Notes: a model not told the origin generated them from the sequence alone. 64,000 bases of DNA from Solirubrobacter pauli (GCF_003633755.1 NZ_RBIL01000002.1:310001-374000); one strand, 5' to 3'. Numbered from the stretch's first letter, positions 54,967 to 63,736 are shown. A program made the numbers and translations.

Positions 54967-56006
54967 TGGAGCTCGGCATCTACACGTTCGGTGAGCGCAC
55001 GGACCCCGCGCTCACCGTCCAGCAGCGCATGGCGAACCTGATCGACGAGATCGTGCTCGCCGACTCGGTGGGCCTGGACGTGTTCGGCGTCGGCGAGCAC
55101 CACCGGCCGGACTTCACCGTCTCCTCGCCGGCGGTCGTGCTCGCCGCGGCTGCGTCTCGCACTTCCCGGATCCGGCTGACGTCGGCCGTGTCGGTGCTGT
55201 CGTCCGACGACCCCGTGCGCGTCTTCCAGGACTTCGCGACGCTGGACCTGCTGTCGGGCGGGCGCGCCGAGATCATGGCCGGGCGCGGGTCCTTCGTCGA
55301 GTCGTTCCCGCTCTTCGGCTTCTCGCTCGACGACTACGACGAGCTGTTCGCCGAGCACCTCGCCCTCCTGCTCGCGGTGCGCGACAACGAGGTCGTCGAG
55401 TGGTCGGGCAAGCACCGGCCGCCGATCGACGGGCGCGGCGTCTACCCGCGTCCGGTGCAGTCGCCGCTGCCGGTCTGGGTCGCGGTCGGCGGGACGCCGC
55501 AGTCGGTCGCCCGCGCCGGCGCGTTGGGCCTGCCGATGGCGCTGGCGATCATCGGCGGCCAGCCCGCCCGCTTCGCCCCGTTCGCGGAGCTGCACCGCCG
55601 CGTGGCGGCCGAGTACGGCCACGAGCGGCCGCGGCTGTCGATCAACTCGCACGGCTTCATCGCCGACTCCGCGCAGGAGGCACTCGACATCGCGTTCCCG
55701 GCGCACAAGACGGTCATGGACCAGCTCGGCCGCGAACGCGGCTGGCCACCGATGACCCGCGCGGCCTTCGAGGCCTCGGCCACGCTCGAGGGCGCCAACC
55801 TGATCGGCTCCCCGGACCAGGTGATCGAGAAGATCCTCCACCAGCACCGCCTCTTCCAGCACGACCGCTTCCTGCTCCAGCTCAGCGTCGGCACCCTGCC
55901 GCACGACGCGATGATGCACGCGATCGAGCTCTACGGCCGCGTGGTCGCGCCGGCCGTGCGCGACGCAATCGGCACAGTTTCGGCACAAACGCGCGTAGAT
56001 CCGTGA
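54966..56006 (+). CDS. LLM-class flavin-dependent oxidoreductase
   Basis: 346 residues from the ATG at 54966, which shares its A with the preceding TGA. The luciferase-like barrel shows [10 protein letters not shown] at strand 1, [20 protein letters not shown] at strand 2/3, [19 protein letters not shown] and [20 protein letters not shown]. The GEHHR motif and overall length match FMN-dependent luciferase-like monooxygenases (CE1758-like group). The substrate is unknown. Coupling to a drug-efflux-type MFS gene suggests joint detoxification and export of one compound class. Confidence 0.87.
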   Translation: MELGIYTFGERTDPALTVQQRMANLIDEIVLADSVGLDVFGVGEHHRPDFTVSSPAVVLAAAASRTSRIRLTSAVSVLSSDDPVRVFQDFATLDLLSGGRAEIMAGRGSFVESFPLFGFSLDDYDELFAEHLALLLAVRDNEVVEWSGKHRPPIDGRGVYPRPVQSPLPVWVAVGGTPQSVARAGALGLPMALAIIGGQPARFAPFAELHRRVAAEYGHERPRLSINSHGFIADSAQEALDIAFPAHKTVMDQLGRERGWPPMTRAAFEASATLEGANLIGSPDQVIEKILHQHRLFQHDRFLLQLSVGTLPHDAMMHAIELYGRVVAPAVRDAIGTVSAQTRVDP

Positions 56007-56031
56007 CAGGCGGCGGCGCGATCATCGCCGC

Positions 56032-56904
56032 ATGCCACGCGAACGTTCAGTTCGTCAACCAGGAGTTGACCAAGCCATCGCTCGCGTGGCGTCGGGGCAA
56101 CGCGGCGTCGTCGACATCGAAGATCTCCGGGTCTGCGGCCTGTCGAAGCAGACGATCGCGCAGCGGGTGCGTAGCGGTCGGCTGTTCCCCCTTTACCGGG
56201 GTGTTTACGCCACAGGCCACGCCAACCTCCCGTTCGACGCGTGGTGTTTCGCAGCGGTCAGGGCGTGCGGTCCCGAATCCGCGCTGTCGCACTACGCCGC
56301 AACCGTCCTTTGGGGCATGCTGGAACCGACCGGACGCTACCCCGACGTCGTCGCGCCGTCCGTCAAGCGCCGCGACGGCATCAACACGTTCCGCGCCGCT
56401 TCGTTCGAGCGCACGATCCGCAAGGGCATCCCCGTCACGACCCCGGCACAGACGGTGGTCCACCTTTCCTCGGTGGCGCCGTTCGCGACGTTGCGCCGCG
56501 CGGTCAACGAAGGCCTCAACCGCAAGATCCTCGCGATCGGCGACCTGATCGCAGGAGGCCACCGGGGCGCGAAGAAGCTCCGTGCCGTGCTCGCCACCGC
56601 CGCGCCGACCCGTTCCGAGAACGAGAACCTCGCGCTCCAGCTCCTCCACGAGGCGGGCATCGCCACGCCGCTCGTGAATCCGAGCGTCGACGGCACAACG
56701 CTCATCCCCGACTTCCTCTGGCCCGACGGGAACCTGATCCTCGAGGCCGACTCGGAGCGCCACCATGGCGGGATGCTCGCCCGGGCGGACGACCGCGCCA
56801 AGCAGGCGGTCCTCGAAGGGCTCGGCTACAGGGTCATCCGCACCAGCTGGGCGGAGATGACCAGCCGGCCCGACCGGATGATCAGACGGGTCCGTGCTGC
56901 GTGA
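56032..56904 (+). CDS. AbiEi-type winged-helix plus DUF559 (Vsr-like) protein
   Basis: 290 residues. The N-terminal segment GQRGVVDIEDLRVCGLSKQT, then IAQRVRSGRLFPLYRGVYAT, matches the AbiEi antitoxin N-terminal winged helix. The C-terminal domain reads IPDFLWPDGNLILEADSERH, then DDRAKQAVLEGLGYRVIRTS, the DUF559 core related to Vsr-type PD-(D/E)xK endonucleases, with Asp and Glu retained. Such fusions are common in actinobacteria, often in many copies, and are not known to work with a toxin. No AbiEii gene is present here. It overlaps the convergent haemoglobin gene by 23 bases. Confidence 0.8.
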   Translation: MPRERSVRQPGVDQAIARVASGQRGVVDIEDLRVCGLSKQTIAQRVRSGRLFPLYRGVYATGHANLPFDAWCFAAVRACGPESALSHYAATVLWGMLEPTGRYPDVVAPSVKRRDGINTFRAASFERTIRKGIPVTTPAQTVVHLSSVAPFATLRRAVNEGLNRKILAIGDLIAGGHRGAKKLRAVLATAAPTRSENENLALQLLHEAGIATPLVNPSVDGTTLIPDFLWPDGNLILEADSERHHGGMLARADDRAKQAVLEGLGYRVIRTSWAEMTSRPDRMIRRVRAA

Positions 56905-57313
56905 CGGCGAAGCCGCCGCCCGGAGGGGCGGGCTGGCCGATCGTCTCGATCCGGCCGTAGAAGGCGCGGGCGACGCGGGTCGCGTGGTGCTTGGCGTAGC
57001 CGGCGCGCGGGCCCTCGAAGAGCTCGTCGACGGTGGCGGTCCAGAGGGTGAGCCAGCGTTCGAAGTGGCCGGCGCGGAGCGGCGACTTGAAGTGCAGCTC
57101 GGCGTGGGGCCGGAAGGCACCGCCGCGGTAGCTCTGCTCGCCCAGCAGGATCGTCGCCCAGAAGGAGGTGATCTCGGGGACGTGGGCCTCGAGGTCGAGC
57201 TTGGCGACGTCGGTGAACAGGTAGCCGATCATCGCGTCGTCCATCGCGTGGACGTAGAAGGCGCGAACGAGCCGCTCGACGTCTTCGCGGGTCTCGATGT
57301 CCTGCTTGGGCAC
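56882..57313 (-). CDS. Group III truncated haemoglobin
   Basis: 143 residues. DIETREDVERLVRAFYVHAM is helix A/B, AMIGYLFTDVAKLDLEAHVP covers the C/E region, FWATILLGEQSYRGGAFRPH the E/F region, and the proximal His is in AGHFERWLTLWTATVDELFE. The pattern and length fit the group III (trHbP) branch, which binds O2 or NO. GTG start. An 8-base palindrome TGATATCA lies about ten bases upstream (near 57324-57331) and might be an operator. The NTF2-like gene upstream ends 15 bases before. Confidence 0.85.
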   Translation of the reverse strand: MPKQDIETREDVERLVRAFYVHAMDDAMIGYLFTDVAKLDLEAHVPEITSFWATILLGEQSYRGGAFRPHAELHFKSPLRAGHFERWLTLWTATVDELFEGPRAGYAKHHATRVARAFYGRIETIGQPAPPGGGFAVTQHGPV

Positions 57314-57327
57314 CGCGATAGGTGATA

Positions 57328-57738
57328 TCAGGCCATGTCGCCGAGGTCGGCGGCCTTGACCGAGGTGGCCCGGCCGGCGGTGACCTTCCAGGTCCAGACG
57401 GAGGCGCGGCGCACGTCCAGGCCCTCGCGACGGCCGGTGATGTGCCCCATCACGATGACCGAGCCGGGGACGGCCCGGTAGTCGGTGGCGTGGAGCACGA
57501 GCTCCTCCCAGAGGCGCTCGACGTCGGCGAGGTACTCGCGCAGGCCGGCGTGGCCACGGTAGGGCTCGCTGCGGCCGGCGAGGCGCGCGGTGCCCTCGAG
57601 GAACAGCTCGCAGTCGTCGCTGATGGCGGCGAGCATCGCGTCGACATCCCGGCGCTCGAAGGCGTCGTAGAGCGCGCGGACGGTCTCGATCTCCTCCGTG
57701 AGACCGGCCGGGTTGCCGTAGTAGTCGGGGCGCGCCAC
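57328..57738 (-). CDS. NTF2/SnoaL-like fold protein
   Basis: 136 residues. EIETVRALYDAFERRDVDAM and LAAISDDCELFLEGTARLAG form the first helix and strand, EPYRGHAGLREYLADVERLW the second helix, and IVMGHITGRREGLDVRRASV, WTWKVTAGRATSVKAADLG the curved sheet. This cone-shaped fold serves as a small-molecule isomerase or hydratase or just a ligand-binding subunit. Same strand and 14 bases before the truncated haemoglobin gene, so probably cotranscribed. Substrate unknown. Confidence 0.82.
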   Translation of the reverse strand: MARPDYYGNPAGLTEEIETVRALYDAFERRDVDAMLAAISDDCELFLEGTARLAGRSEPYRGHAGLREYLADVERLWEELVLHATDYRAVPGSVIVMGHITGRREGLDVRRASVWTWKVTAGRATSVKAADLGDMA

Positions 57739-57807
57739 CGCCTAGAGCGTGACAGCTCGGCCGCGCGGGGACGTTCGGTCAGCACCCGAACGTCAGCTGC
57801 CGTGCAA

Positions 57808-57813
57808 TAGGGT
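57808..57813 (+). promoter_or_regulatory. -10 box TAGGGT of the gnd-yaaA operon
   Basis: TAGGGT ends eight bases before the gnd ATG at 57822, with no ribosome binding site between. Confidence 0.6.
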
Positions 57814-57821
57814 GGCGGCAC

Positions 57822-59243
57822 ATGAGCCAGATCGGAGTCACGGGGCTCGCCGTCATGGGGGCGAACCTCGCGCGCAACATCGCCCGCCGCGGCGTGCCCA
57901 TCGCCGTACACAACCGCACAGCCTCTAAGACGCACGACTTCGTATCCGAGTTCGGGTCCGAAGGCAACTTCACCGGTAGCGACTCGCTCGAGGAGTTCGT
58001 GCAGTCGCTGGAGCGGCCGCGCCGCATCATCGTCATGGTCAAGGCGGGCGCGCCCGTCGACGGCGTGATCGAGGACCTCGTCCCCTTGCTCGACAAGGAC
58101 GACATCATCATCGACGCCGGCAACTCCCACTTCGTGGACACGCGCCGGCGCGAGCAGTACCTGACCGAGAAGGGCCTGCGCTTCATCGGCACCGGCGTGT
58201 CCGGTGGCGAGGAGGGCGCGCTCAACGGCCCGTCGATCATGCCGGGCGGCCCGCGCGCCGCGTACGGCGAGGTCGAGGAGATCTTCACCACGATCGCCGC
58301 GCAGGTCGACGGCGAGCCGTGCTGCGCGTACATCGGCGCCGACGGCGCCGGCCACTACGTGAAGATGGTCCACAACGGCATCGAGTACGCCGACATGCAG
58401 CTGATCGCGGAGGCCTACGACCTCCTGCGTCACGGCATCGGCCTCGACGTGCCCACGATCAAGGGCATCTTCGACGAGTGGAACACGGGTGACCTCGAGT
58501 CGTTCCTGATCGAGATCACGGCCACGGTCCTGGGCAAGACGGACGCCGCCACCGGCAACCCGCTGATCGACGTGATCGTCGACCAGGCCGAGCAGAAGGG
58601 CACCGGCCGCTGGACCGCCCAGGACGCGCTCGAGCAGGGCGTGCCGCTGACCGGCATCACCGAGGCCGTGTTCGCCCGCTCGCTGTCCGCCCTGCGTGAC
58701 CAGCGCAAGGCCGCGTCCGGCTACCTCGCCGGCCCGCAGCCGGGTGGCCTGTCCGAGTCCCTCGTCGACGACATCCGCAAGGCGCTCTACGCCTCCAAGG
58801 TCGTCGCCTACGCGCAGGGCTTCGAGCAGATGGCCTCGGCCGCCCGGACGTACGACTGGGACCTGCAGATGGGCGAGCTGGCGAAGATCTGGCGCGGCGG
58901 CTGCATCATCCGCGCCCGCTTCCTCAACCGCATCACGGAGTCCTACGCCGAGACGCCGGACCTCGTGAACCTGCTGATGGCGCCGTACTTCCGCGACGCC
59001 GTCGCCGACGCTCAGGACGCCTGGCGCAAGGTGATCGTGTCCGCGGTCGACCAGGGCATCGCCGTCCCGGCGTTCTCCAGCTCGCTGGCCTACTACGACG
59101 GCTACCGCCGCGAGCGCGGACCGGCGAACCTGATCCAGGGCCAGCGCGACTTCTTCGGCGCGCACACCTACCGCCGCGTGGACAAGGAAGGCTCCTTCCA
59201 CACGCGCTGGTCGCAGGACGGCACCGAAGTGAAGACCGACTAG
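57822..59243 (+). CDS. gnd: 6-phosphogluconate dehydrogenase (decarboxylating)
   Basis: 473 residues, full length for the long bacterial form. The Rossmann motif is GVTGLAVMGANLARNIARRG, followed by HNRTASKT, whose Asn-Arg-Thr favours NADP. Catalytic residues are the Lys in DGAGHYVKMVHNGIEYADMQ and the Glu in that same segment; the C-terminal helical domain carries IIRARFLNRITESY and FSSSLAYYDGYRRERGPANL. It makes ribulose-5-phosphate, CO2 and NADPH in the pentose phosphate pathway. A leaderless promoter precedes it, and yaaA follows after two bases. Confidence 0.97.
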   Translation: MSQIGVTGLAVMGANLARNIARRGVPIAVHNRTASKTHDFVSEFGSEGNFTGSDSLEEFVQSLERPRRIIVMVKAGAPVDGVIEDLVPLLDKDDIIIDAGNSHFVDTRRREQYLTEKGLRFIGTGVSGGEEGALNGPSIMPGGPRAAYGEVEEIFTTIAAQVDGEPCCAYIGADGAGHYVKMVHNGIEYADMQLIAEAYDLLRHGIGLDVPTIKGIFDEWNTGDLESFLIEITATVLGKTDAATGNPLIDVIVDQAEQKGTGRWTAQDALEQGVPLTGITEAVFARSLSALRDQRKAASGYLAGPQPGGLSESLVDDIRKALYASKVVAYAQGFEQMASAARTYDWDLQMGELAKIWRGGCIIRARFLNRITESYAETPDLVNLLMAPYFRDAVADAQDAWRKVIVSAVDQGIAVPAFSSSLAYYDGYRRERGPANLIQGQRDFFGAHTYRRVDKEGSFHTRWSQDGTEVKTD

Positions 59244-59245
59244 CA

Positions 59246-59953
59246 GTGCTGATCCTGCTCCCACCGTCGGAGGGCAAGACCGCGCCCTCCGACGGGGAGC
59301 CGGTCGACGTCGGGTCGTTGGCGTTGCCCGGGTTGAACAAGACTCGGGAACGCCTGCTCGACGTGCTGTCGCGGCTGAAGTTCCCCGGTGCCCTCAAGTA
59401 CCTGGACGTCGGACCCGGGCTGCTCGCGGAAGCGCAGCGGAACCTGACGCTGCGCGAGGCCCCCGCCGCGCCCGCCCACGAGGTCTACACCGGCGTCCTC
59501 TACGAGCATCTCGGCCTCGGCGCGTTCGCCGACACCGACCGCGTCCTGATCGCCAGCGCCCTCTGGGGCTTCGTCCGGCCCAGCGACCGCATCCCGGCCT
59601 ACCGCCTGAGCATGGGCGCGACGCTCCCGCGGATCCCGTCGCTGCCCGCCCTCTGGCGTGACCCGCTCAGGAAGGCCGTGCCCGACGAGGGCCTGATCGT
59701 CGACATGCGCTCCGGCGCCTACACGGCGGCCTGGAAGCCGAAGGCGGCCACGCTCGTCGGCGTCCGCGCGTTCGAGAACGGCAAGACGATCAGCCACATG
59801 GTCAAGGCCACGCGCGGTGACGTCGCGCGCATCCTGCTGTCCGGCGACCCGGTCGAGACGCCGGAGGACGTGGCGAGCGCGGTCCGCGCCGCAGGCCACG
59901 AGGTCGAGCTGTCAGGCAGCGGACGGTCCTGGACGGTCGACGTACTCAAGTAG
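59246..59953 (+). CDS. yaaA: YaaA-family (DUF328) peroxide stress protein
   Basis: 235 residues. MLILLPPSEGKTAPSDG is the signature N-terminus and PAHEVYTGVLYEHLGLGAF, VLIASALWGFVRPSDRIPAY and RLSMGATLP the conserved middle. DMRSGAYTAAWKP and HMVKATRGDVARILL complete the family pattern. In E. coli YaaA lowers free intracellular iron under H2O2 stress and binds DNA. A GTG start two bases after gnd implies cotranscription, pairing NADPH supply with oxidative-stress protection. A hairpin begins at its stop codon. Confidence 0.92.
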   Translation: MLILLPPSEGKTAPSDGEPVDVGSLALPGLNKTRERLLDVLSRLKFPGALKYLDVGPGLLAEAQRNLTLREAPAAPAHEVYTGVLYEHLGLGAFADTDRVLIASALWGFVRPSDRIPAYRLSMGATLPRIPSLPALWRDPLRKAVPDEGLIVDMRSGAYTAAWKPKAATLVGVRAFENGKTISHMVKATRGDVARILLSGDPVETPEDVASAVRAAGHEVELSGSGRSWTVDVLK

Positions 59954-59967
59954 CCCGTCGCACGGGC
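59953..59967 (+). terminator. Hairpin at the end of yaaA
   Basis: GCCCGT-CGC-ACGGGC, a 6-base stem and 3-base loop, starts on the last base of the yaaA stop codon. No T-run follows, so its terminator strength is uncertain; a stronger hairpin lies 100 bases downstream. Confidence 0.4.
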
Positions 59968-60063
59968 CGATACCAGGGGTGTCAGACAGCGACGGCACCC
60001 CGAGGGCTGAGACCTCGTTTTACGACGTCCCCCGACCATTATTCGCCCGATCTTCTGATGGCC
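59968..60063 (+). ncRNA. Structured intergenic segment between yaaA and terminator, possible small RNA
   Basis: The 96 bases lack an ORF and contain a GGGGTG...CACCCC stem (about 59977-60002) around a TGTCAGACA sequence, then an AT-richer stretch (TTTTACGACG, ATTATTCG) before the terminator. The segment could be a processed 3' RNA of the gnd-yaaA message or an independent small RNA. GTGTCAGACA-type sequences occur in short interspersed palindromes of some bacteria, so a repeat remnant is an alternative. Confidence 0.3.
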
Positions 60064-60089
60064 GAAGCCCGCCTCCCGAGGCGGGCTTC
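60064..60089. terminator. Intrinsic terminator between convergent genes
   Basis: Perfect 11-base arms GAAGCCCGCCT / AGGCGGGCTTC with a CCCG loop, followed on the plus strand by CGCGTTT. It lies six bases from the stop codon of the minus-strand regulator, so it probably stops transcription from both sides. Confidence 0.85.
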
Positions 60090-60094
60090 CGCGT

Positions 60095-62824
60095 TTAAGG
60101 GTGCTCGGGCTCGAGCGCGTCCACGAGCTGCGCGCGTGACCGGATGCCGAGCTTGGTGAAGACCTTGTGCAGGTGGTACTCGACCGTGCGTGGGCTGACG
60201 AACAGCCGCGCGCCGATCGCCGGGTTGCTGAGGCCCTCGCGCGCCAGCCGGGCGATCTGCTCCTCCTGCGCCGTCAGCCCGGCACCGGTCTCGGGCGGGC
60301 GCCGGTGCATCGCGCCGCCCGTCGCGCGCAGCTCGCCCTCGGCGCGCGCGGCGAACGCTTCGAGCCCCATGTCCGTGAAGTGCTCGAGCGCGGCGCGCAG
60401 CTGCTCGCGCGCCTCGAGGCGCCGCTGCTCGCGACGCAGCCACTCGCCGTAGAGCAGCTGTGCGCGGGCCAGCTCGACGCGGACACGGGTGTTCTCGAGC
60501 GCCGCGATCGCCTCCCGGTAGAGCGCGTCGGCCGCCTCGCCTTCGCTGATCAGCGCGCGGCAGCGCGCCTCCATGCCCAGGGCGAACGGGCTGCCGCTGG
60601 CCTGGGTCGCGACCGCGAGCCGCTGCAGGTGCGTGCTCGCCAGCTCGACCGCGCCCGTCCGGGCGGCCGCCTCGATCAGCTCGACCGCGCCGTACGCGGT
60701 GGTCCAGACCTCGTCCGGGTTGACGGTCGCCTGGCGCGCCGCCTTCAGCGCCTCGTCGAACTCGCCGCGGCCGTTCGCGAGCACCGCGTGCGCCCAGTGC
60801 GCGACGTTGACCGCGATGCCCTCGCCGCGGTGCGTCGCGTCGCGCACCGTCAGCTCGGTCAGCCGCGCCACCTCGGCCGCGTCGCCGCGCACGCCGGCCA
60901 GCGCCAGCTCGACGAACGCCGTGCTCGGCCCGCCGGTCGCGTCGCTCAACACCCGGGCCTCCTCGAGCGCCGCGTACGCCCGGTCGAGCTCGCCGAGCCC
61001 GAGGTGCACCCCGGCCCGCGTGTTCAGCGCGACCGGCAGCACGCTCAGCGCCCCGGTCTCGCGGGCGAGCGCGACATGGCGGACGGCCAGCAGCTCCCAG
61101 CCCTCGTCGTCCCAGACGTCGAGGGCCGCGTGGGAGGCGTACCAGAGCCAGCGCAGCCCGACGTCCGCGGGGAGCCGGTCCTCGCGGAAGGCCTGGAGCG
61201 CACGCCGCAGCGTGGGCATCGCCGCCGGGTAGCCCTCCGCGGCGAGGAGCGCCATGCCGTCCAGGAGCAGGTCGGCCGGCCGTGGGCCGTCCGGCGGCTG
61301 GGGAGCGGCGAGCGCCGCGCGGGCGACGACGGCCGGCGGGGAGTCGCTCGACAGGCCGCCGGCGATGGTCGCGGCGGTCAGCGCGTCCAGGTACGTGTCG
61401 CGTGCGGCCAGCAGGTCGAGCGGCTCGAGTCGCCGTGCGGCGCGCAGCAGCAGCGCCGGGGCCTCGCGCCCGCGATGCTCGGCGAACGCGATCTGCGCGC
61501 GCAGGACGTCCACGTGCGCCCGGTCGAGCTCGTCCAGCGGCCCGGCCTCCGCGGTCCACAGCAGCTGGGTCGCTTCCGTCGGCGCGCCGGCCTGGTGCGT
61601 GGCCTGCGCCGCGGCCAGCGCGCGCCGGGACCGGCCTTCCGCCGCAGGCGTGAGCTCCATCGCGCGGACGAGGAACGCCGCGGCCGCCGCCAGGCCGCCG
61701 CGCGCCTGCGCGAGCGCCGCCGAACGCTCCAGCTCCGCGGCGATCTCCTCGTCGGGTCCGGTGGCGCCGTGGGCCCGATGCCACGCGCGGCGCTGCGGGT
61801 CCGTGGCCGGGTCGATCGCCTCCGCCAACGCGCGGTGCACGGCACGCTGCTCCTCCTCGTCGGCGGCGGCGTAGACCGCGGAGCGGACGAGCGGATGGCG
61901 GAAGCGGATCACGGACCCGAACCGGCACAGCTCGGCCGCCTCGGCGGGCGCGGCCGCCTCCGGCCGGATCCCGAGGCGCGCGGCGGCCGTCCACGTCAGC
62001 ATGCTCGTGCCCGCGGGCTCGACGGCGGCGACGAGCAGCAGCGCCCGCGTGTCGTCCGGGAGCGCCTCCACACGGCGCTGGAAGCTCTCCAACAGCAGCG
62101 TCGACACGTGTGCCCCGCCGGGCAGCCCGAACCCACCCGCCAGCTCCAGCGTGCGGGGCAGCTCGAGCAGCGCGAGCGGGTTGCCGTGCGCCTCGGCGAC
62201 GATCCGCTCGCGCACCGGGTCGTCGATCGGCCCGCGGAACGCCGACGCCAGCAGCGCGCGGGCGTCGCTCCCGCCCAAGCCACGGACGACACGCTCGGGC
62301 AGGCCCGACCAGCCGTCGTCCGCCCCCGTGGAGCGGACCGCGATGACCATGCCGACCGACTCGGCCAGCAACCGCCGGGCGACGAACGCCAACGCCTGCG
62401 CCGACGCGGGGTCGAGCCACTGCGCGTCGTCGACCAGGCAGACGAGCGGCCGCTCGCGGGCGGCCTCGCCGAGCAGGCCGAGCAGCGCGAGGCCGACCAG
62501 GAACCGGTCGGGGGGAGGACCCGAGCGCAGGCCGAACGCGGTGCCGAGGGCGTTCGCCTGGGGAGCGGCCAGCGTGTCGAGCCCGTCGAGCATGGTCGCG
62601 CACAGCTGGTGCAGCCCGGCGAAGGCCAACCCGGTCTCCGACGGCACGCCCGCCGTCCGGACCACGCGGCAACCGGTCGCGCGCTCGGCCGCGTGGGCCA
62701 GCAGCGCCGACTTGCCGATCCCCGCCTCGCCGCGCAGGACGAGCGCGCGGCTCTCGCCGGCCCGGACGGCGTCCAGCAGCCCGGCAAGGGCTTCGCGCTC
62801 CGCGTGGCGGCCCAGAAGCTTCAC
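60095..62824 (-). CDS. LAL-type LuxR-family regulator with N-terminal ATPase
   Basis: 909 residues. Walker A GEAGIGKSALLAHA near residue 35 and Walker B RPLVCLVDDAQWLDP near 125 define the STAND-type ATPase. A long helical TPR-like region covers about 330-830. The C-terminal LuxR HTH is LTAQEEQIARLAREGLSNPA, then IGARLFVSPRTVEYHLHKVF. LAL regulators such as MalT sense a ligand through the helical region and activate transcription when ATP-bound. No obvious target gene is adjacent. The GTG at 62824 is set by TAGGTT six bases away. The terminator at 60064 follows. Confidence 0.92.
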   Translation of the reverse strand: MKLLGRHAEREALAGLLDAVRAGESRALVLRGEAGIGKSALLAHAAERATGCRVVRTAGVPSETGLAFAGLHQLCATMLDGLDTLAAPQANALGTAFGLRSGPPPDRFLVGLALLGLLGEAARERPLVCLVDDAQWLDPASAQALAFVARRLLAESVGMVIAVRSTGADDGWSGLPERVVRGLGGSDARALLASAFRGPIDDPVRERIVAEAHGNPLALLELPRTLELAGGFGLPGGAHVSTLLLESFQRRVEALPDDTRALLLVAAVEPAGTSMLTWTAAARLGIRPEAAAPAEAAELCRFGSVIRFRHPLVRSAVYAAADEEEQRAVHRALAEAIDPATDPQRRAWHRAHGATGPDEEIAAELERSAALAQARGGLAAAAAFLVRAMELTPAAEGRSRRALAAAQATHQAGAPTEATQLLWTAEAGPLDELDRAHVDVLRAQIAFAEHRGREAPALLLRAARRLEPLDLLAARDTYLDALTAATIAGGLSSDSPPAVVARAALAAPQPPDGPRPADLLLDGMALLAAEGYPAAMPTLRRALQAFREDRLPADVGLRWLWYASHAALDVWDDEGWELLAVRHVALARETGALSVLPVALNTRAGVHLGLGELDRAYAALEEARVLSDATGGPSTAFVELALAGVRGDAAEVARLTELTVRDATHRGEGIAVNVAHWAHAVLANGRGEFDEALKAARQATVNPDEVWTTAYGAVELIEAAARTGAVELASTHLQRLAVATQASGSPFALGMEARCRALISEGEAADALYREAIAALENTRVRVELARAQLLYGEWLRREQRRLEAREQLRAALEHFTDMGLEAFAARAEGELRATGGAMHRRPPETGAGLTAQEEQIARLAREGLSNPAIGARLFVSPRTVEYHLHKVFTKLGIRSRAQLVDALEPEHP

Positions 62825-62830
62825 CGGCGC

Positions 62831-62836
62831 AACCTA
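62831..62836 (-). promoter_or_regulatory. -10 box TAGGTT of the LAL regulator
   Basis: TAGGTT on the minus strand is six bases from the GTG at 62824. The same 54-base gap separates this gene from the ligase gene that ends at 62879. Confidence 0.55.
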
Positions 62837-62878
62837 CACGGCTAGGGACCCGCCAGGGACCCGCTGGGGAGTCCCGGG

Positions 62879-63736
62879 TTACTCGCGGACGACCGCCCGC
62901 GGGTCCTTGTCGATGCGCTGCCCGAGGTAGCGCGGGTGGCGAAGCCGTCCGTCGTTGGTCCACTCGGCGAACCCGACCTGAGCGACCAGCGACGGCTCGA
63001 CCCAGGTGACGTCGCGGAACCGCGGCGCGTCGTAGAACGGGGCGTCCTCGCGCGCCAACGGCCGCAGCAGCGCCGCCAGGCGGGCCAGCTCGGCACGGTC
63101 GAAGCCCGTGCCGACCTTGCCGGCGTAGTGCAACCGGTCGCCCTCGTACACGCCGACGAGCAGCGCGCCGAACTCCGTGCGCGAGCCCTTGGGCGGCGTG
63201 AAGCCGCCGATCACCAGCTCCTGGCCGTGCTCGCACTTGAACTTGAGCCAGTCCTTGGAGCGCTTGTCCGTGTAGACGGAGTCGGCCCGCTTGGCGATCA
63301 CGCCCTCCCACCCCGACGCGCAGGCCTCGGCGAACATCGCCTCGCCGGCCTCCTCGCGGTACTCGACGAGACGCACCGGGTCCTGCCACGACAGCGCGTC
63401 CCGCAGCCGCGCCTTGCGCTCGAGCAGGGGGAAGCCCCGCACGTCCTCGCCGTCGAGCCAGAGCACGTCGAACACGTGGAAGAGGAAGGGGCCGGAGCGG
63501 TCCTGGAACCTGCCGGACGCGCTGACGATCTCGCCGTCCACCGCGAACCGGGTCCGCGACTGCGCGTCCAAGGCGGCCCCGATCGCCGGGTACCGGTCGT
63601 TCAGGGACAGGTCGTTGCGCGACAGCATCCGCACCGCGCCGCCGTCGCGGATCGCGATGCACCGGATGCCGTCCAGCTTGCGCTCGAAGATCCAGTCGGG
63701 ATCGGAGAAGCGCGCATCGGTCAGAACCGCCTTCAT
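62879..63736 (-). CDS. ATP-dependent DNA ligase (LigD/LigC-type catalytic core)
   Basis: 285 residues from the ATG at 63736. Motif I is FERKLDGIRCIAI with the adenylated Lys, motif III is FAVDGEIVS and FHVFDVLWLDG, motif IV is WEGVIAKRADSVY and motif V is WLKFKCEHGQELVIGGF; the C-terminal OB fold includes GALLVGVYEGDRLHYAGKVG. It seals nicks, probably in non-homologous end joining. The phosphoesterase gene ending at 63763 precedes it by 26 bases, so two of the three LigD domains are encoded as separate neighbouring proteins. A longer start at 63829 would overlap that gene and is rejected. Confidence 0.9.
   Translation of the reverse strand: MKAVLTDARFSDPDWIFERKLDGIRCIAIRDGGAVRMLSRNDLSLNDRYPAIGAALDAQSRTRFAVDGEIVSASGRFQDRSGPFLFHVFDVLWLDGEDVRGFPLLERKARLRDALSWQDPVRLVEYREEAGEAMFAEACASGWEGVIAKRADSVYTDKRSKDWLKFKCEHGQELVIGGFTPPKGSRTEFGALLVGVYEGDRLHYAGKVGTGFDRAELARLAALLRPLAREDAPFYDAPRFRDVTWVEPSLVAQVGFAEWTNDGRLRHPRYLGQRIDKDPRAVVRE

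Noticed and set aside
56032-56904. AbiEi-domain protein considered as a toxin-antitoxin or phage-defence unit
   Set aside because: No AbiEii-type toxin or other defence gene is adjacent, and this AbiEi/DUF559 fusion is common as a solitary gene in actinobacteria.
60039-63662. Continuous 1,200-codon open frame on the minus strand
   Set aside because: It is an out-of-frame shadow of the LAL regulator and ligase genes with extreme Arg/Gly/Ala content and no domains.
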